This document shows positions 35,525-46,133 of a DNA stretch of 64,000 bases, one piece after another (the first letter of the stretch is position 1; every line of letters starts with the position of its first letter). Source of the stretch: Selaginella moellendorffii (Eukaryota; Streptophyta; Lycopodiopsida; Selaginellales; Selaginellaceae). Made by a program: the position numbers and the translations under genes. The notes under the pieces were generated by a model. That model was not told the origin of the DNA and did no database searches. It worked only from the letters and a program-made list of their open reading frames with translations. Location: the NCBI RefSeq assembly GCF_000143415.4, contig NW_003314327.1:582775-646774 (forward strand), given 5' to 3'.

Positions 35525-36548
35525 AACTTTCTACGGAGTTCTTAGAACTTTGGGATGGTGAACATCTTGACTCTCACTCACACAACTCGGCTGGATCGTT
35601 TCTAGGAAGATTGGGGGGAGGAGTCGATCGAAATAACGAGAGAGGCGAGGCGACTGAGGAAGAAATTGGGACTCTTGGAGGAGGATCAAGGTTTCATTTT
35701 TGATGATTGATGGCTTTCTTGCTTTGCATGCTTTGCTCGACAAAGTTAGCGAGCGAGCTTGCCTTGTTTGATTCGAGCATAGGCATCTGGCCAAGTTGGC
35801 GAACCCCCCCTTTTGTAAATTTCTTTTGTTTCTCATCTTTGATACACAGATAGACAATAGATCTCTCCGATCTCTCTTGGAGAATAAGAATCCGGAGTTT
35901 CTTTGGATTCGCGTCATTTAAAAAAAAAGAAAGAAAATCGATGGCAATACCATATTCTCTTTCTTCTCTCTCTCTTTTTCAGGTGTGAAAGGTGAATGTA
36001 TTGGAGAATGGGGACGGACGAGTATTAATTGCTGGCTTGCTTGCAGATTTGCTTGGCACCGGTTTTGATGGGACAGTGTCTGGTTTTGGTTCGAGGAACT
36101 TAAGGAACGGTTCAAATCAATCAAGCAAACGGGATAAGGAGACGACGACGATATCTGGATCTGCGGCGGCGATCGTCTTAACGTTAAGCCTCTTGCTTTT
36201 CTGCGTAGTTTTGGCTTTCGCTGAATTCAATCAAGAGAAGAACGGGCTTTGATGATGTGAAACTGAAGATCCAAATCCCTGGAGGGCAAATGCATCTATC
36301 AATCAGGCACTGAGTTTGGTGTAAGCGTGCACGATCCATCAAGCCAAGGGAGGCCCTTGGAGTTTACAACGTCATTGCCAGGATCTTGTTGGAAATTGGA
36401 ATGGAAGAAAAATGAGTTCCTTTGAGTTGAGATGGAACACTGTAGGAGAAACGTTTAACAGGGGAAAAAAAACCAAGAAGACTTACCTGGTTGGCTGCCA
36501 CGAAGAACGTCAATAAAGATCGATCTCTTCCTGAAGAACTGGATGGTT
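35525..36548. other. 3' region of the BED/DUF659 gene and spacer, with a small membrane-like ORF
   Basis: Mostly non-coding. A short plus-strand frame ending at TGA about 36250 encodes SGSAAAIVLTLSLLLFCVVL AFAEFN, a possible membrane span, but its only upstream start is a GTG at 35992 and no family is recognised. It might be the end of a spliced small protein. No other feature is seen. Confidence 0.3.
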
Positions 36549-37750
36549 TTAAAAGTTCCTGTATTGATCGAGTTGGCGCTTCTTGGCCAGATCGCTGAAA
36601 ATGTCTGCCGAGTTGCGCTTGTACCGGAGGAAAAACTCCGCCATCAAGATCTCTTGCTGCTCCGGCTCTAGATCTCCATGAAACCCCTGGCCGGATCATC
36701 ACAAACGCTGTGAGAAACTCCTCACGCTTCCAGTGACTTTAAACTTACGTTCCTAGCGATCCTGTCACAAACGGCATGACGCATGAGAATTCCAGCCGCG
36801 ACCGACACGTTGAGAGAATCCACCATACCAAACATTGGAATCCCGCAAAGTATGTCCGCCTGGGACGTGGAGTAGTCACTGGCACCCCTGCGTGTAAGAA
36901 ACTACAAACGTAAGAAAGCTTCTTTTCTATAGCTGAAAAGAAAGATCCAATGACAACTAACTTACTCGTGCTCGTTACCGAAAATCACTGCAGTTGGAAT
37001 CGTCCAGTCCATATCACAGATAGAAACCTGGCAAGGACGAAGAACTCATAAACAAAAAAAAAAAGAAGAGGAAAATAGAGGCTTTAGTACCGTGTCATGA
37101 CTTGTGCTTGTCACTGCTATCCGGTAACCCCGAGATCTCAATGCTTGGATACAATCTTTTGCGCAGTTCCATACCTCAACATCTAGCCACCGTTCTGTCC
37201 CTCTATGTGCTCTCCTCACACCTTTGTACCTGAAGATCACACACAAAAACAACAAATGATATAGACGAAAGCTCGATCATCATTCCAAAAACTCACCCTT
37301 TAACAGTGAGAGACGTGATCACATGAACGGACTGGAAGCCAAACGCTTCCGCGGATCTAAAGATGGCGGCGATGTTGCCCGCGTTGTCCAGAGCCTCGGC
37401 CACGAAACACGCCGAGTAGCTCCTGCTGCGCACAACCCGCTCAAAGCGCTCCTTCATTTGCTTTTCCACGAACTCGGCCAGGGAAGCAATCACCACTTTG
37501 CTGCTGGATGATTGCTTCTCCTGTCTATCCAGATGGAACTCGTCCTTATAGGGGAACCAGGGGCGATTGGATGCCGGGGCAGCATCGATCAAGCATGCCT
37601 CGTGGTTGAAAATCTCTATATAGAGTGGTCTGGAATCACAACGTTTTGGACAATCTTACCTGGGACAATGGCGGGAGGACTCGTTGAAGGTATTTGCTGC
37701 CGCTGGAACGAAAACCGCACGGGGGAAATCGCACTAAGGCAGAGCAACAT
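36549..37750 (-). CDS. SpoU-family tRNA/rRNA 2'-O-methyltransferase
   Basis: SPOUT methyltransferases of the SpoU group methylate ribose in tRNA or rRNA. The ATG at 37748-37750 (MLLCLSAISPVRFSFQRQQI) opens an Arg/Ser-rich N-terminus suggesting an organelle transit peptide. A 44-nt intron joins IVP to EIFNHEACLIDAAPASNRPW. Motif 1 is FVAEALDNAGNIAAIFRSAE with FGFQSVHVITS, motif 2 is IPTAVIFGNEHEGASDYSTS, and motif 3 is GIPMFGMVDSLNVSVAAGIL with MRHAVCDRIARNGFHGD, covering the trefoil-knot SAM site. The C-terminus LAKKRQLDQYRNF ends at TAA 36549-36551. It resembles bacterial TrmH more than Trm3. The substrate RNA cannot be told from sequence. Confidence 0.88.
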
Positions 37751-38030
37751 CAGGAAACCCTAGCATTCTCCAAAATGGAAAAAGGTAAATATAAAAACAC
37801 TAAGGGTTACAAAGAAAAGAAGCTAGATAAATAGATCAACTAGGAGTAACTTGGTTTCTTAGTATGTAAAAGAAATAAAGAGAACTAGAACAGAATAAAA
37901 AGAGGAAAATTAAATTGGTGCTAAACTCATTTATATTTGTGCTTTTGGGCTTTTATTTTACATGTTATTTATTTAAATAAATATCTTATAATTATAGTAA
38001 ATTATAATAAAAATAGCTCAAATATAATTT
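37751..38030. other. AT-rich boundary between genes and transposon cluster
   Basis: Strongly AT-rich, no gene. Base composition changes sharply here from the GC-balanced gene region to the repeat cluster. Confidence 0.5.
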
Positions 38031-38039
38031 AAAAGAGTT

Positions 38040-38230
38040 GTTAAATATATATATATATATATACATGTATTATCCTACCTAGATAATTAGTACTAGGATC
38101 ATCCATTTAAGACTTAATATGGTCCATTTATTCTTGTATATAAAGAGTAGTCTAAACCCTAATTAACATACTTATTTAAGCACTCACATTTATGGAAGTG
38201 AAGAGCATTGCTATTTATTCCTGAAGGGTA
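38040..38230 (+). repeat. Degenerate LTR-like sequence, copy 1
   Basis: Begins near a (TA)n tract and contains GGATCATCCATTTAAGACTT, a TATA box (TGTATATAAAGAG) and TCTAAACCCTAATTA. The same order recurs at 40783-40985 (ATGGATCATCCATTTAGACT, TATATATAAAGTAG, TCTAAACCCCAATTA). Two direct copies 2.7 kb apart suggest the LTRs of a decayed retroelement. No gag or pol is recognised between them. Confidence 0.6.
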
Positions 38231-38794
38231 AAGCTTTTTGGCAGTACTTTACTTTAGTGTTTGGGTTTGTGTTTCTTGTTTTTATTACTTTATTATTTTT
38301 TAGATTTAGATTTATATTAGCTTTTTGCAAGATTTAGAATTCTAGCTTTCTTTGTGCTTAGATCTGCTGTTTTTTTTAATCTTCATTGCATTTTCTTTTT
38401 CTTCCATGCAATATCATCATCAATCAAGAGGTATATCACTTGAGGTTGTTAATATCATTTTGTTGGACTTAATTTTTGGTGTTGTGGGGTGTAATTGTAT
38501 TAGTGCTACACCCATCTTTGGTGTGTTATCATCTCTATCTTTTATAGGATGTGATTATTTAACTTATCATGTTTTCGGTGTTTTGCCATCTCCTATTTAT
38601 ATGGAGTGTGAACATGATATTGATTGGTAAATTATAGATGATGCAATCTAGCTTTTGGAAAATGTTTGAACATCAAGTTTATAGGAGGATAATGTTTACA
38701 AACTTGAATGGATTCTAAATTGTGATAATGATTTTGATTATTATAGAGATAGCTTTGGAGATGAGTTAGAGATTTCGCAAGGTAAGTATCAATT

Positions 38795-40400
38795 TGTAAG
38801 CCACTAAATTTCTATTTTACTTTAGTCATTTAACCACACCTTTAACCATTTGCAAGAGTTTTGCTCACGACCTCCATAAATCCTATTCTTGACTTGGGAT
38901 ATGCTACCCTCATAAATGGTATCTATGCCACCTAACCTTTGCACTTGGTCTAAGTGTTCCACGTGTCCAATCCCATAACCGACACTCAAAGGCACCACTA
39001 ACATATCATTCTACTACGCTAAAGCCATGCTCATTCACCTTTGTCACATTAGTAGTCCAAAACCACTTGCATCACAATCTTATCTCTCAAGAACTAGACC
39101 ATCTACCTATGAGTGGTTATTTCTTGACCACACTTTAGTACCTTTAGAATGCCTAGAGACATGGGGAACACCTTTCTTTAATGCCCCTTCTTCCATCTTC
39201 ACCAAATCTCTCTTCATTGACAGCTGTGCTTGCCCACACTACCACTGGGTTAAGGCCCAAAGACCCGACTACTAAGTCCCACTGTCCTTTGAGACTTCCT
39301 CACCATGTAACAGTATTTTTGGTCATTATACTAGAGGACTACCCTTCTTTCTTTCCACAATCTAAGACTTTAGGATGACATTTCGAAACACCATAGCTTT
39401 ATGCGAGCCTTATAAGTACTTTCCCCACCTTTCGCCTTTAGGTGCCCTAGCCATGTGGCTAGAACAAGGTTCCAATGAGCCACGCTAGGTATCTAAGTAA
39501 GTAGTGCCACCCACACTTGGATTGGGAGCATCGACAATTTAATCTCTCAGAGGAGTTAAAGCTAGCTCTTGAACATTTCACCAAGCTACCCCACTTGTCA
39601 ATTTATATTCACTTTAGCTTTGAACTCCTCAATGGTTTTATTATCACCCACCATGTGGGTATAACCTTCCTTGGTCACATTGGCTTTTCTTGACCAAACT
39701 GGCTCCATTGGAGCCCTCTGCTTATTATACTTTTGGAGCTCACTAAACCCCCTAGAGTCTGAGAGATGAACACTTTGGGCTTTCACCCTCAAACTCAGAC
39801 TCGAACTCAGACTTAGACCCGAATTTAGACTTGGACTCAAACATAGTCCTAGTCTCAGTCTTAGTCTCAGTTTTGGCCTCGGTCTCAGTCTCGATCTCGG
39901 TCTCGGTCTTAGTCTTGACCTCGAACTCCATCTCAAGTTCATCTCAGACTCCATCTTGGGTCCATCTTAAACTCCATCTTAGGTCCTTCTCAAACTCTAT
40001 CTCAAACTCCATCACGGGTCCATCTCAAACTCTATCTTGGATTCCATTTTAGACTCAATCTCGGACTCCATCTCAAGTCCATTTCGGACTCCATCTCGGA
40101 CTCTATCTCGGGTCCATCTTAGGTCCATCTCGGATTCCATCTGGTGTCCATTTCGGATCTATCTCAAACTCGATCTCAACATTTCCACATGTCATATGTT
40201 GATCTTCTCATATCCCTTTTTTAGAGACTCACTTATTACTTGCTTCTCGAGCTTTTTGTTGGGAGTTCCAATCCCACTCTCAACTTTCTAAGTCGGAGCT
40301 TTCAATCCAAATGTGTTACACTTGTTTGGCTTTTGCTTCGGCTCCTACCACGTGGCACCCTTTTGGCTCCACTTTGGAGCTTAGGAATTTATGTCTCACA
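38795..40400 (-). mobile_element. Solo LTR of the minisatellite-bearing LTR family
   Basis: On the minus strand this matches the 59716-61502 LTR from end to end: starts TGTGAGACATAAATTCC (40400 side), contains the minisatellite, the ACCACTGGG and GGTGAAGA blocks, ATGTCTCTAGGCATTC, and GGACACGTGGAACACTT, and ends GTGGCTTACA (38795 side). Flanks are CAATT (38790-38794) and CAATC (40401-40405), a 5-bp target duplication with one change. It is clearly more diverged than the two LTRs of the 42989-61502 element, so it is older. No internal region is attached, so LTR-LTR recombination is inferred. It sits inside the older 38040-40985 element. Confidence 0.85.
39779..40170. repeat. Minisatellite inside the solo LTR (degenerate)
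   Basis: Read on the minus strand: diverged 11-12 bp units of the GAGATGGAGTCC / GAGATGGACCC type, then hexamer-like GAGACCGAG(A/T)C units at 39779-39935. It is more mutated than the arrays at 43223 and 59951. Confidence 0.85.
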
Positions 40401-40782
40401 CAATCCTTTAATCTACCATTTAATTGATTTGAATAATTGTCTCAAAGGATTATTGATGCGCAAACTTAAAGGCAATTGCTACAATGGCATTTCATGAACT
40501 ATAATGGTTCTTGAAGCCCCTTGTTTTGGTTCAAAGTTATGGCTTCAAGGTTAGTTTAAGCATTTAACAATTGCCAACTAGTTCATTGAGATTCCACAGT
40601 TAACTATTATTTATGCCATGGGTTTAGATTCTATTTCAATCATGCTTATCAACTACTATATTAATGGTTATATGGAAGTTTCAAGTTTTTGTAATAGTTT
40701 ATAATCACCTAATAGAAGCTCCAGATGTTCCATTTAACTTATTATCATTACCCTTTCATCTTCTTGAGGAGAGGATGGTGTA

Positions 40783-40985
40783 AGATTTGTAAACACATAT
40801 ATATGTATTACCCTACTCAGGTAATATACTAATTATAGTACTTTAGCATATGGATCATCCATTTAGACTTAATTTGGTCCATCTATTCTTATATATAAAG
40901 TAGGGGTCTAAACCCCAATTACCTATTCCTATATCTCAAGTACTCACATAGTTAAAAGTTATTATATCAAACTTTCTTCTATTTT
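40783..40985 (+). repeat. Degenerate LTR-like sequence, copy 2
   Basis: Direct partner of 38040-38230. It starts after a purine-rich GAGGAGAGGATGG (a possible polypurine tract) with TGTAAGATTTG, and keeps the GGATCATCCATTTAGACTTA block, the TATA box and the ACTCACATA end. Element boundaries are approximate. Confidence 0.6.
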
Positions 40986-41059
40986 TTTTAGCATTAAATA
41001 TATTTTTGAAAAAACTCATAAAAGTTTCTTAATTGCACTTAAAATTTTCAATATAAATT

Positions 41060-41250
41060 CTTCACAATGTGAGTGCATGGAATATGGAAATAGAATACAT
41101 AAATGTGTATATCAATTACCCCAAAAACCCTAGCTTATATACAGGAACGAGTTGTCTGGATTGAAACTAATTCGACAGTTCAAAATCCAACTACCTTTAG
41201 TAGATGAGCCGGGATTTAGAGGAACATCAGGAGGAGCCATCGGTGGATCT
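41060..41250 (-). repeat. LTR fragment of a Ty3/gypsy-type element (minus orientation)
   Basis: The reverse complement contains TTAGTTTCAATCCAGACAAC, TGTATATAAGCTAGGGTTTT and a CACATT end, matching the plus-strand LTR at 63180-63345 (TTAGTTTCAATCTGGACCAC, TGTATATAAGCTAGGGTTTT). The TATA box and 5' leader are recognisable. It lies downstream of the minus-strand RT remnant and probably is its 3' LTR. Confidence 0.75.
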
Positions 41251-42988
41251 ATAGGTAATGCTAGCTGTTCCTGATCACTTTATATGAATTGTTTTAGTCA
41301 TTGTACATGCACAATTTCTGGAGGATCGACCTATTGAACATTATGCCAAACCTAAAAAATTTGTGGTCCAACTTGCTACAACACCTAATATAGTCCCTTC
41401 CATTGAGCAAGAAGCCCTTTAAATAAACCACATAGCATAAGATTAGGAAAATGGACTAATACTAAGTCATCCATTTTATACTCTACAAATGAACAATGAT
41501 AAGAGTTTTAGCATTGTTGTTGTCTCACTTGAATGCAATCTAGGTGTTTGGCAAACTCTACTTGGACTAAGGACTCATCAAATATTAATCCCAAGATCTA
41601 TCATCAATAGCTCGTGGCAATCACGAAGATAAACTCAATTCCGTTGGTAATATTGGATCATGACCACATCATATCTTCAACCAATAGAAAGATTTATGTA
41701 GTTTCTCAATCACACAATAATGTCCCATATGCCACATAGAATAGAAGAATCATAAAGATATGTATAAAGTTTCTTGAAACCTCAAACTACTGTTAAACAC
41801 TCTTTCTCTATTGTGGAATAGTTCACCTTTGTTAGTTGTAATGTATGGCTAATGTATGCAATGGGATGGTATTGATCAGGCACACTCAGGCATTAATACA
41901 CCTCCAATACCAATTGCATCAACACATCTCCAAGACCAATATTAAAAGCATCCAAGTGCAAAATGAAAAGTTAAGTGTAGTTAGAATATGCCAAAACTAC
42001 AAGAGTTATTAATAACTCTTTGAGATCCATAAATGCTTGCTCACAATTAATAGACAACATGAAAGACATTATTGACAATTTCAATAATGCTTGCAATGGT
42101 GTAGTAAAATAAAAAAAAATGATCAATAAAACAGCCAAGATATTGCACCTTGCCTAAGAAGTGTTGCACATCATTTACACACTTTAGAGTAAGGAACTTA
42201 AAAACAACCTTAAATTTGTTAAAATTAACTTTCAAACCTTCACGAGGAATACTATACCTAAAATAAGTGATATTCTTGGACTTAAATCACACTTTGATTA
42301 CTTCAACTTTAAACCAACTTCTCACAACCAATCCAACACTTTATGAATATCACGGATGTGTTCCTCCCAAATCAATCAAGATATCATCAATGAAGTTAGT
42401 AGTCATTTTTGGCATATTGTAAAGAACCTTGTCCATCATCCATTAAAATGTCACTAGAGCATTGTGCAAATGAAACACCATCACCAAAAACTTGTATAAA
42501 CCAAATGATGTATGAAAAATAATTTTGGGAATATTTTCATCAGCCATTGGTACTTATCCATATCTAGAGCAAGATCTAACTTGGTGAACCAACAACTTCT
42601 CCCTAAACGATCGAGGAGATAAGTAGTGTGAAGCAGAGGGTACATATATGGGATTGTCACTTCATTTAACATATAATAGTTAATGCTAAAATAAATACTT
42701 CCATCAGACTTCGTCATAAAATGAGGTTCACATGCCCAAGGACTATACAACTTTAAAATAACACGATTGTCTAAGATCTCCTTGACATTTACATATAAAA
42801 TTGTGATCTCTTTTAGTGACTGATGACAAATATGAACCTTAACTGGATGAGCATCCCAGTTGGAATAGGATGATATGTTACAACCTTGGCCCCAGACAAC
42901 AAGTCAAATTCAAAGATAGCAACATACTCTTTCATAAGTCAATCAATTGCTAAGTATAGAAGAATAAAATGAAAACATAGAAGAAAGT
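41250..42988 (-). mobile_element. Decayed Ty3/gypsy pol remnant: RT and RNase H part
   Basis: Minus-strand frames give SPWACEPHFMTKSDGSIYFS, NYYMLNEVTIPYMYPLLHTT and LLDRLGRSCWFTKLDLALDM (42481-42750), the start of a Ty3/gypsy reverse transcriptase. Further down come traces of the FIDDIL box and the RNase H-proximal FLTLKCVNDVQHFLGKVQYL GCFID (42047-42235). Many stops and frameshifts are present and integrase is essentially gone. At 42988 it is cut by the LTR element whose other end is 61502; protease-type sequence resumes on the same strand beyond 61503. Confidence 0.8.
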
Positions 42989-43222
42989 TGTGAGACACAA
43001 AATCCCTAGACCCCAAAGTGGAGCCGGAAAGGGTGCCACATGGTAGTGGCCGAAGCGAAAGCCAAACAAGCATAACACGTTTGGACTAAAAACTCTGACT
43101 TGGAAGGTCGAGGGCGGGAGTGGAGCTCCCAACAAAGTTCTCGAGGAGCGAGCATGAGGCAACCAAAGCAAGGCTCCAAAAAAGGACCTAAAAAGGACCA
43201 ACACATGAGACGTGGAAGAGTC

Positions 43223-43680
43223 CGAGATGGACCCGAGTTGGAGTCCGAGGTGGAGTCCGAGATGGAGTCCGAGGTGGACCCGAGTTGGAGTCCGAGGTGG
43301 AGTCCGAGATGGAGTCCGAGATGGACCCGAGATGGAGTCTGAGATGGAGTCTGAGGTGGACCTGAGATGGACCCGAGGTGGAGTCCGAGATGGAATCCGA
43401 GATGGACCCGAGTTGGAGTCTGAGGTGGAGTCCGAGATGGAGTCTAAAATGGACCTGAGTTGGAGTTCGAGGTGGAGTCCGAGATGGAGTCCAAAATGGA
43501 CCCAAGATGGACCCGAGATGGAGTCCGAGATGGACCCGAGATGGACCCGAGATGGACCCGAGATGGAGTCCGAGATGGACCTGAGATGGACCTGAGATGG
43601 AGTCCGAGATGGAACCGAGACCAAGACCGAGTCCGAGTCCGAGTCCGAAACCGGGACCGAGACCAAGTCCGAGTCCGAGT
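43223..43680. repeat. Minisatellite in the 5' LTR
   Basis: About 400 bp of alternating 11- and 12-bp units (GAGATGGAGTC, CGAGATGGACCC, with CGAGTTGG and CGAGGTGG variants), then about 60 bp of hexamer-type GAGTCC/GAGACC units. The units contain no stop in any frame, so the array creates long artificial ORFs on both strands. Confidence 0.95.
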
Positions 43681-43731
43681 ATGAATACTAATACAGGTAG
43701 TTGGGTGAAAGCCCAAAGCGATCATCCCCCA

Positions 43732-43751
43732 GGGGGGGGGGGGGGGGGGGG
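43732..43751. repeat. Homopolymer tract of 20 G in the 5' LTR
   Basis: A run of 20 G follows CCCCCA. The matching site in the 3' LTR (60519-60527) has 9 G, so the tract has changed length since insertion. Confidence 0.9.
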
Positions 43752-44345
43752 CTGCGGGGGGTTCCAAAAGTATAGTAGGGAGAGTGTGGGGGTTGGAGCC
43801 CAGTGGAGCCAGTTTGGCCAGGAAAGGCCAGTTTGGGCCAGGAAAGGCCAGTTTGGCCCGGGAAGGCCATACCCAGTGTTGGGTGATGAACTGACCACTG
43901 GGAAGTCCAAGACTAGAGTGAATACGGACCGACAAGTGGGGTAGCTTGGTGAAGTGTTCAAGAGCCGGCTCTAGTTCCCCCAGGAGATCGACTAGCCGAT
44001 GCTCCCAGTCCAAGTGTGGGTGGCACTACCTACTTGGATACCAGGCGTGGCTCAATGGAACCTCGCTCTAAGCCCATGGCTAGAGCACCCAAATGCGGAA
44101 GGCAGGGAGAGTACCCATGAGGCCCGCGTAGGGCCACGGTGTTCCGAAATGTTGTCCCAAAGGCCCAGACTGTGGAAAGGAAGAGGAGTAGTCCTCCGGT
44201 GTAGTGACCAAGGATACAGTCGAGTGGTGAGGAAGTCCCAGAGGACCGTGGGACTTAGTGGTCGGCCTATGGGCCTCGATCCAGTGGCAGTGTTGGCGAA
44301 CATGGCCATGGGCAGAACGGGACTTGGTGAAGACCGGAAAAGGGG

Positions 44346-44349
44346 TATT
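44346..44349. repeat. TATT target-site duplication, left
   Basis: TATT precedes the left terminal inverted repeat and is repeated at 55730-55733. The uninterrupted LTR near 61113 has a single GGGGTATTGGGG. Confidence 0.9.
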
Positions 44350-44373
44350 AAGCTCTATTTCGTTAAAGTGGGA
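44350..44373 (+). repeat. Left terminal inverted repeat (24 bp)
   Basis: Begins AAGCTCTATTTCGTTAAAGT and is identical over 24 bp to the reverse complement of 55706-55729; the 25th base differs. It is the outer end of the 11.4-kb transposon. Confidence 0.92.
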
Positions 44374-44540
44374 TTTATTCAGTAAAATGGGACTAGGTAC
44401 AAATTTTCAAGTATTTGAAAATGACGTGAAATTATATGTTTTTTGTCCAGGGGCTAGACATATCTGGGGCATGGTGACTAGCGCGGTGACTTTATGTCCA
44501 AACTGTGTCCATCTGGTTGTATAATAAATCTCATTGTCAA

Positions 44541-44566
44541 GGTGAACAAGCCGAATCTGAAGCTAA
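44541..44566 (+). repeat. Repeated exon-like motif, plus copy
   Basis: CAAG/GTGAACAAGCCGAATC followed by GAAGC...GAGTGATGGCAT. The same motif occurs on the minus strand near 45791-45812 and 45908-45942, each just before a palindrome. In the 45908 copy it is the last exon of the transposase 3' extension; the other two look like duplicated, non-functional exon copies or subterminal repeats. Confidence 0.6.
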
Positions 44567-45009
44567 AGAAGAGTGATGGCATGCGCGCACACACTATTTG
44601 TTTGTTCATTGAGCGTGTGGTGAGCTTTCCAAGATGAACGTCATTCCTATTAGCCAGACATATAACTTAATGGTGAGAACATTTAGATATTATTCAATGT
44701 TATCTTTTTCTAACGAATCTAATTGTGAAGGTGTAGCAAGAGGCATTGCTAGTCTGGAGAAGTCATTTAACTCATTTGACCCTTAGTGTATTTTCATGAA
44801 ACTAAATAACATTCATATTATTAAGGAATTTCTCTAGTACCTTTTTTTTACGACATAGAGGCTTGCATTTCTTTCAAAGGTGATTTAGTAAAAGGCCTGA
44901 GGGCACATGCCATTCTATTTCTTAGACCGGTATTAAGATATACTAGTGCAAAGGGAAAAAGGTATTTGGTGATCAAGTAAATGGCATGAGGGCACACGCC
45001 ATTATAAGC

Positions 45010-45267
45010 CTAAGCGCTAGTGGACACCTCCTTTTTGGTACTCTCAGCGGTACTATCATCCTTCTCCGGGTCAGTTGTTTTGCTTTGGATTGTTGTCTCT
45101 GACGTTACTGGGGCGTTCTCGATAGTTGTTAATGTTGCCGTTTGTTCAGAAAAATGATCACCTGGAGTATAGTACGGGGAGTTTGGAAGACTTATATATT
45201 CTACATCTTCACCTATCTCCTTCTCCGTCTCCTTTTCTGCCTCACTTACAGATTTTGTGCTTGCCAT
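45010..45267 (-). CDS. Small acidic Ser/Thr-rich ORF in the transposon
   Basis: From ATG 45265-45267 (MASTKSVSEAEKETEKEIGE) the frame runs about 85 residues, with DVEYISLPNSPYYTPGDHF and a Thr/Glu/Lys-rich end, stop 45010-45012. An upstream in-frame GTG is disregarded. No family is recognised. Biased but non-repetitive composition hints at real coding; it could be a third small gene of the element or a terminal exon of the transposase transcript. Confidence 0.4.
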   Translation of the reverse strand: MASTKSVSEAEKETEKEIGEDVEYISLPNSPYYTPGDHFSEQTATLTTIENAPVTSETTIQSKTTDPEKDDSTAESTKKEVSTSA

Positions 45268-45907
45268 GAGAACGCTCTTCACCCTAAAATATGGAGTTCA
45301 TTGTGTTATAAAAGGAAACCAACACACACGCTGCAAGGGAATGATGGTACATAAAGCACGTAAGCCCACAATATGGATTTATGTGCCATTAATATGGGCC
45401 ACACGCCATATTATTAGATTTATGCACGTGTGATTGGTAAATGCATATGTCACATCATCTTTGTTTTACCTCACACACTATATCAGGCCTAATGAACCAT
45501 ATCACATGTGCGCACATGCTATATATATGGAGAAGTATTATGCAAGGATAGAAAAATTCAATGCATGATTGTGGAGAGCAATGGCATGAAGCCACATGCT
45601 AAATAACATTTTAGAGAAAGAATTAAAATAAAAACATGCAAACAGTACTGAGTGGACCAAGACTTAGAAGTGCACAATTGAATGAGGTATTTCTAATAAA
45701 TATTTCACTCACCTCATATAGGAATGGCTACCACTCTCAAATGGCGTATCGCCTCATGCCATCACCTCGCAATTTGTTATAACAATCCGATGAATTCATA
45801 TTCGGCTTGTTCACCTTAAACTTTAAGTAAGATTTGCTAGAACAACTAAGAATTTATACTTGTTATTTGTATCATCTCACCTAGGAATGGCGTAAGGCCA
45901 CATGCCA

Positions 45908-46109
45908 TCACGCCTCCTCTGATTCAGATTCGGATTGTTCACCTTGAAATAAAATACATTAGAAACTTAGTAAAGGAATATTAATGAATCTCACCTTGAA
46001 CCCGGGTTATGAATGCTCTTGCTGCATCTCTTGCATGGTCTAGCAAGGTGATGGTGGCACTCTGCTTCCGCATCCAACCATGCACAACATTATCCACCGA
46101 TATGCTCAT
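45908..46109 (-). CDS. Spliced 3' extension of the transposase frame after an in-frame TAG
   Basis: Immediately beyond the TAG at 46134-46136 the same frame stays open for VLNPRDLSMSISVDNVVHGW MRKQSATITLLDHARDAARA FITRVQ, and a canonical intron (45943-45994, GTGAG...TTTCAAG) joins it to GEQSESESEEA and TGA 45908-45910. A separate 49-residue protein could start at ATG 46107-46109. Coding-like sequence plus correct splice phase suggests it was part of the transposase, now cut off by a nonsense codon, or is reached by readthrough. Segments here are given in short pieces. Confidence 0.5.
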
Positions 46110-46133
46110 GCTGAGATCCCTTGGATTCAGCAC

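Larger units (their letters stand above)
42989..44349 (+). mobile_element. 5' LTR, first part, of the non-autonomous LTR element
   Basis: Starts TGTGAGACACAAAATCCCTA and is nearly identical to 59716-61116 apart from array length and the G tract. Preceded by AAAGT (42984-42988); AAAGC follows the 3' LTR at 61503-61507, a 5-bp target duplication with one mismatch. The LTR is broken at 44349 by the 11.4-kb TIR element and continues at 55734-56118. Combined 5' LTR length is 1746 bp versus 1787 bp for the 3' LTR. Confidence 0.92.

Noticed and set aside
42950-43666. Long antisense ORF (238 codons) with Ser-Pro-Arg-Thr repeats
   Set aside because: It is produced by the stop-free minisatellite in the 5' LTR; frames on both strands are open there. 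No unique domain.
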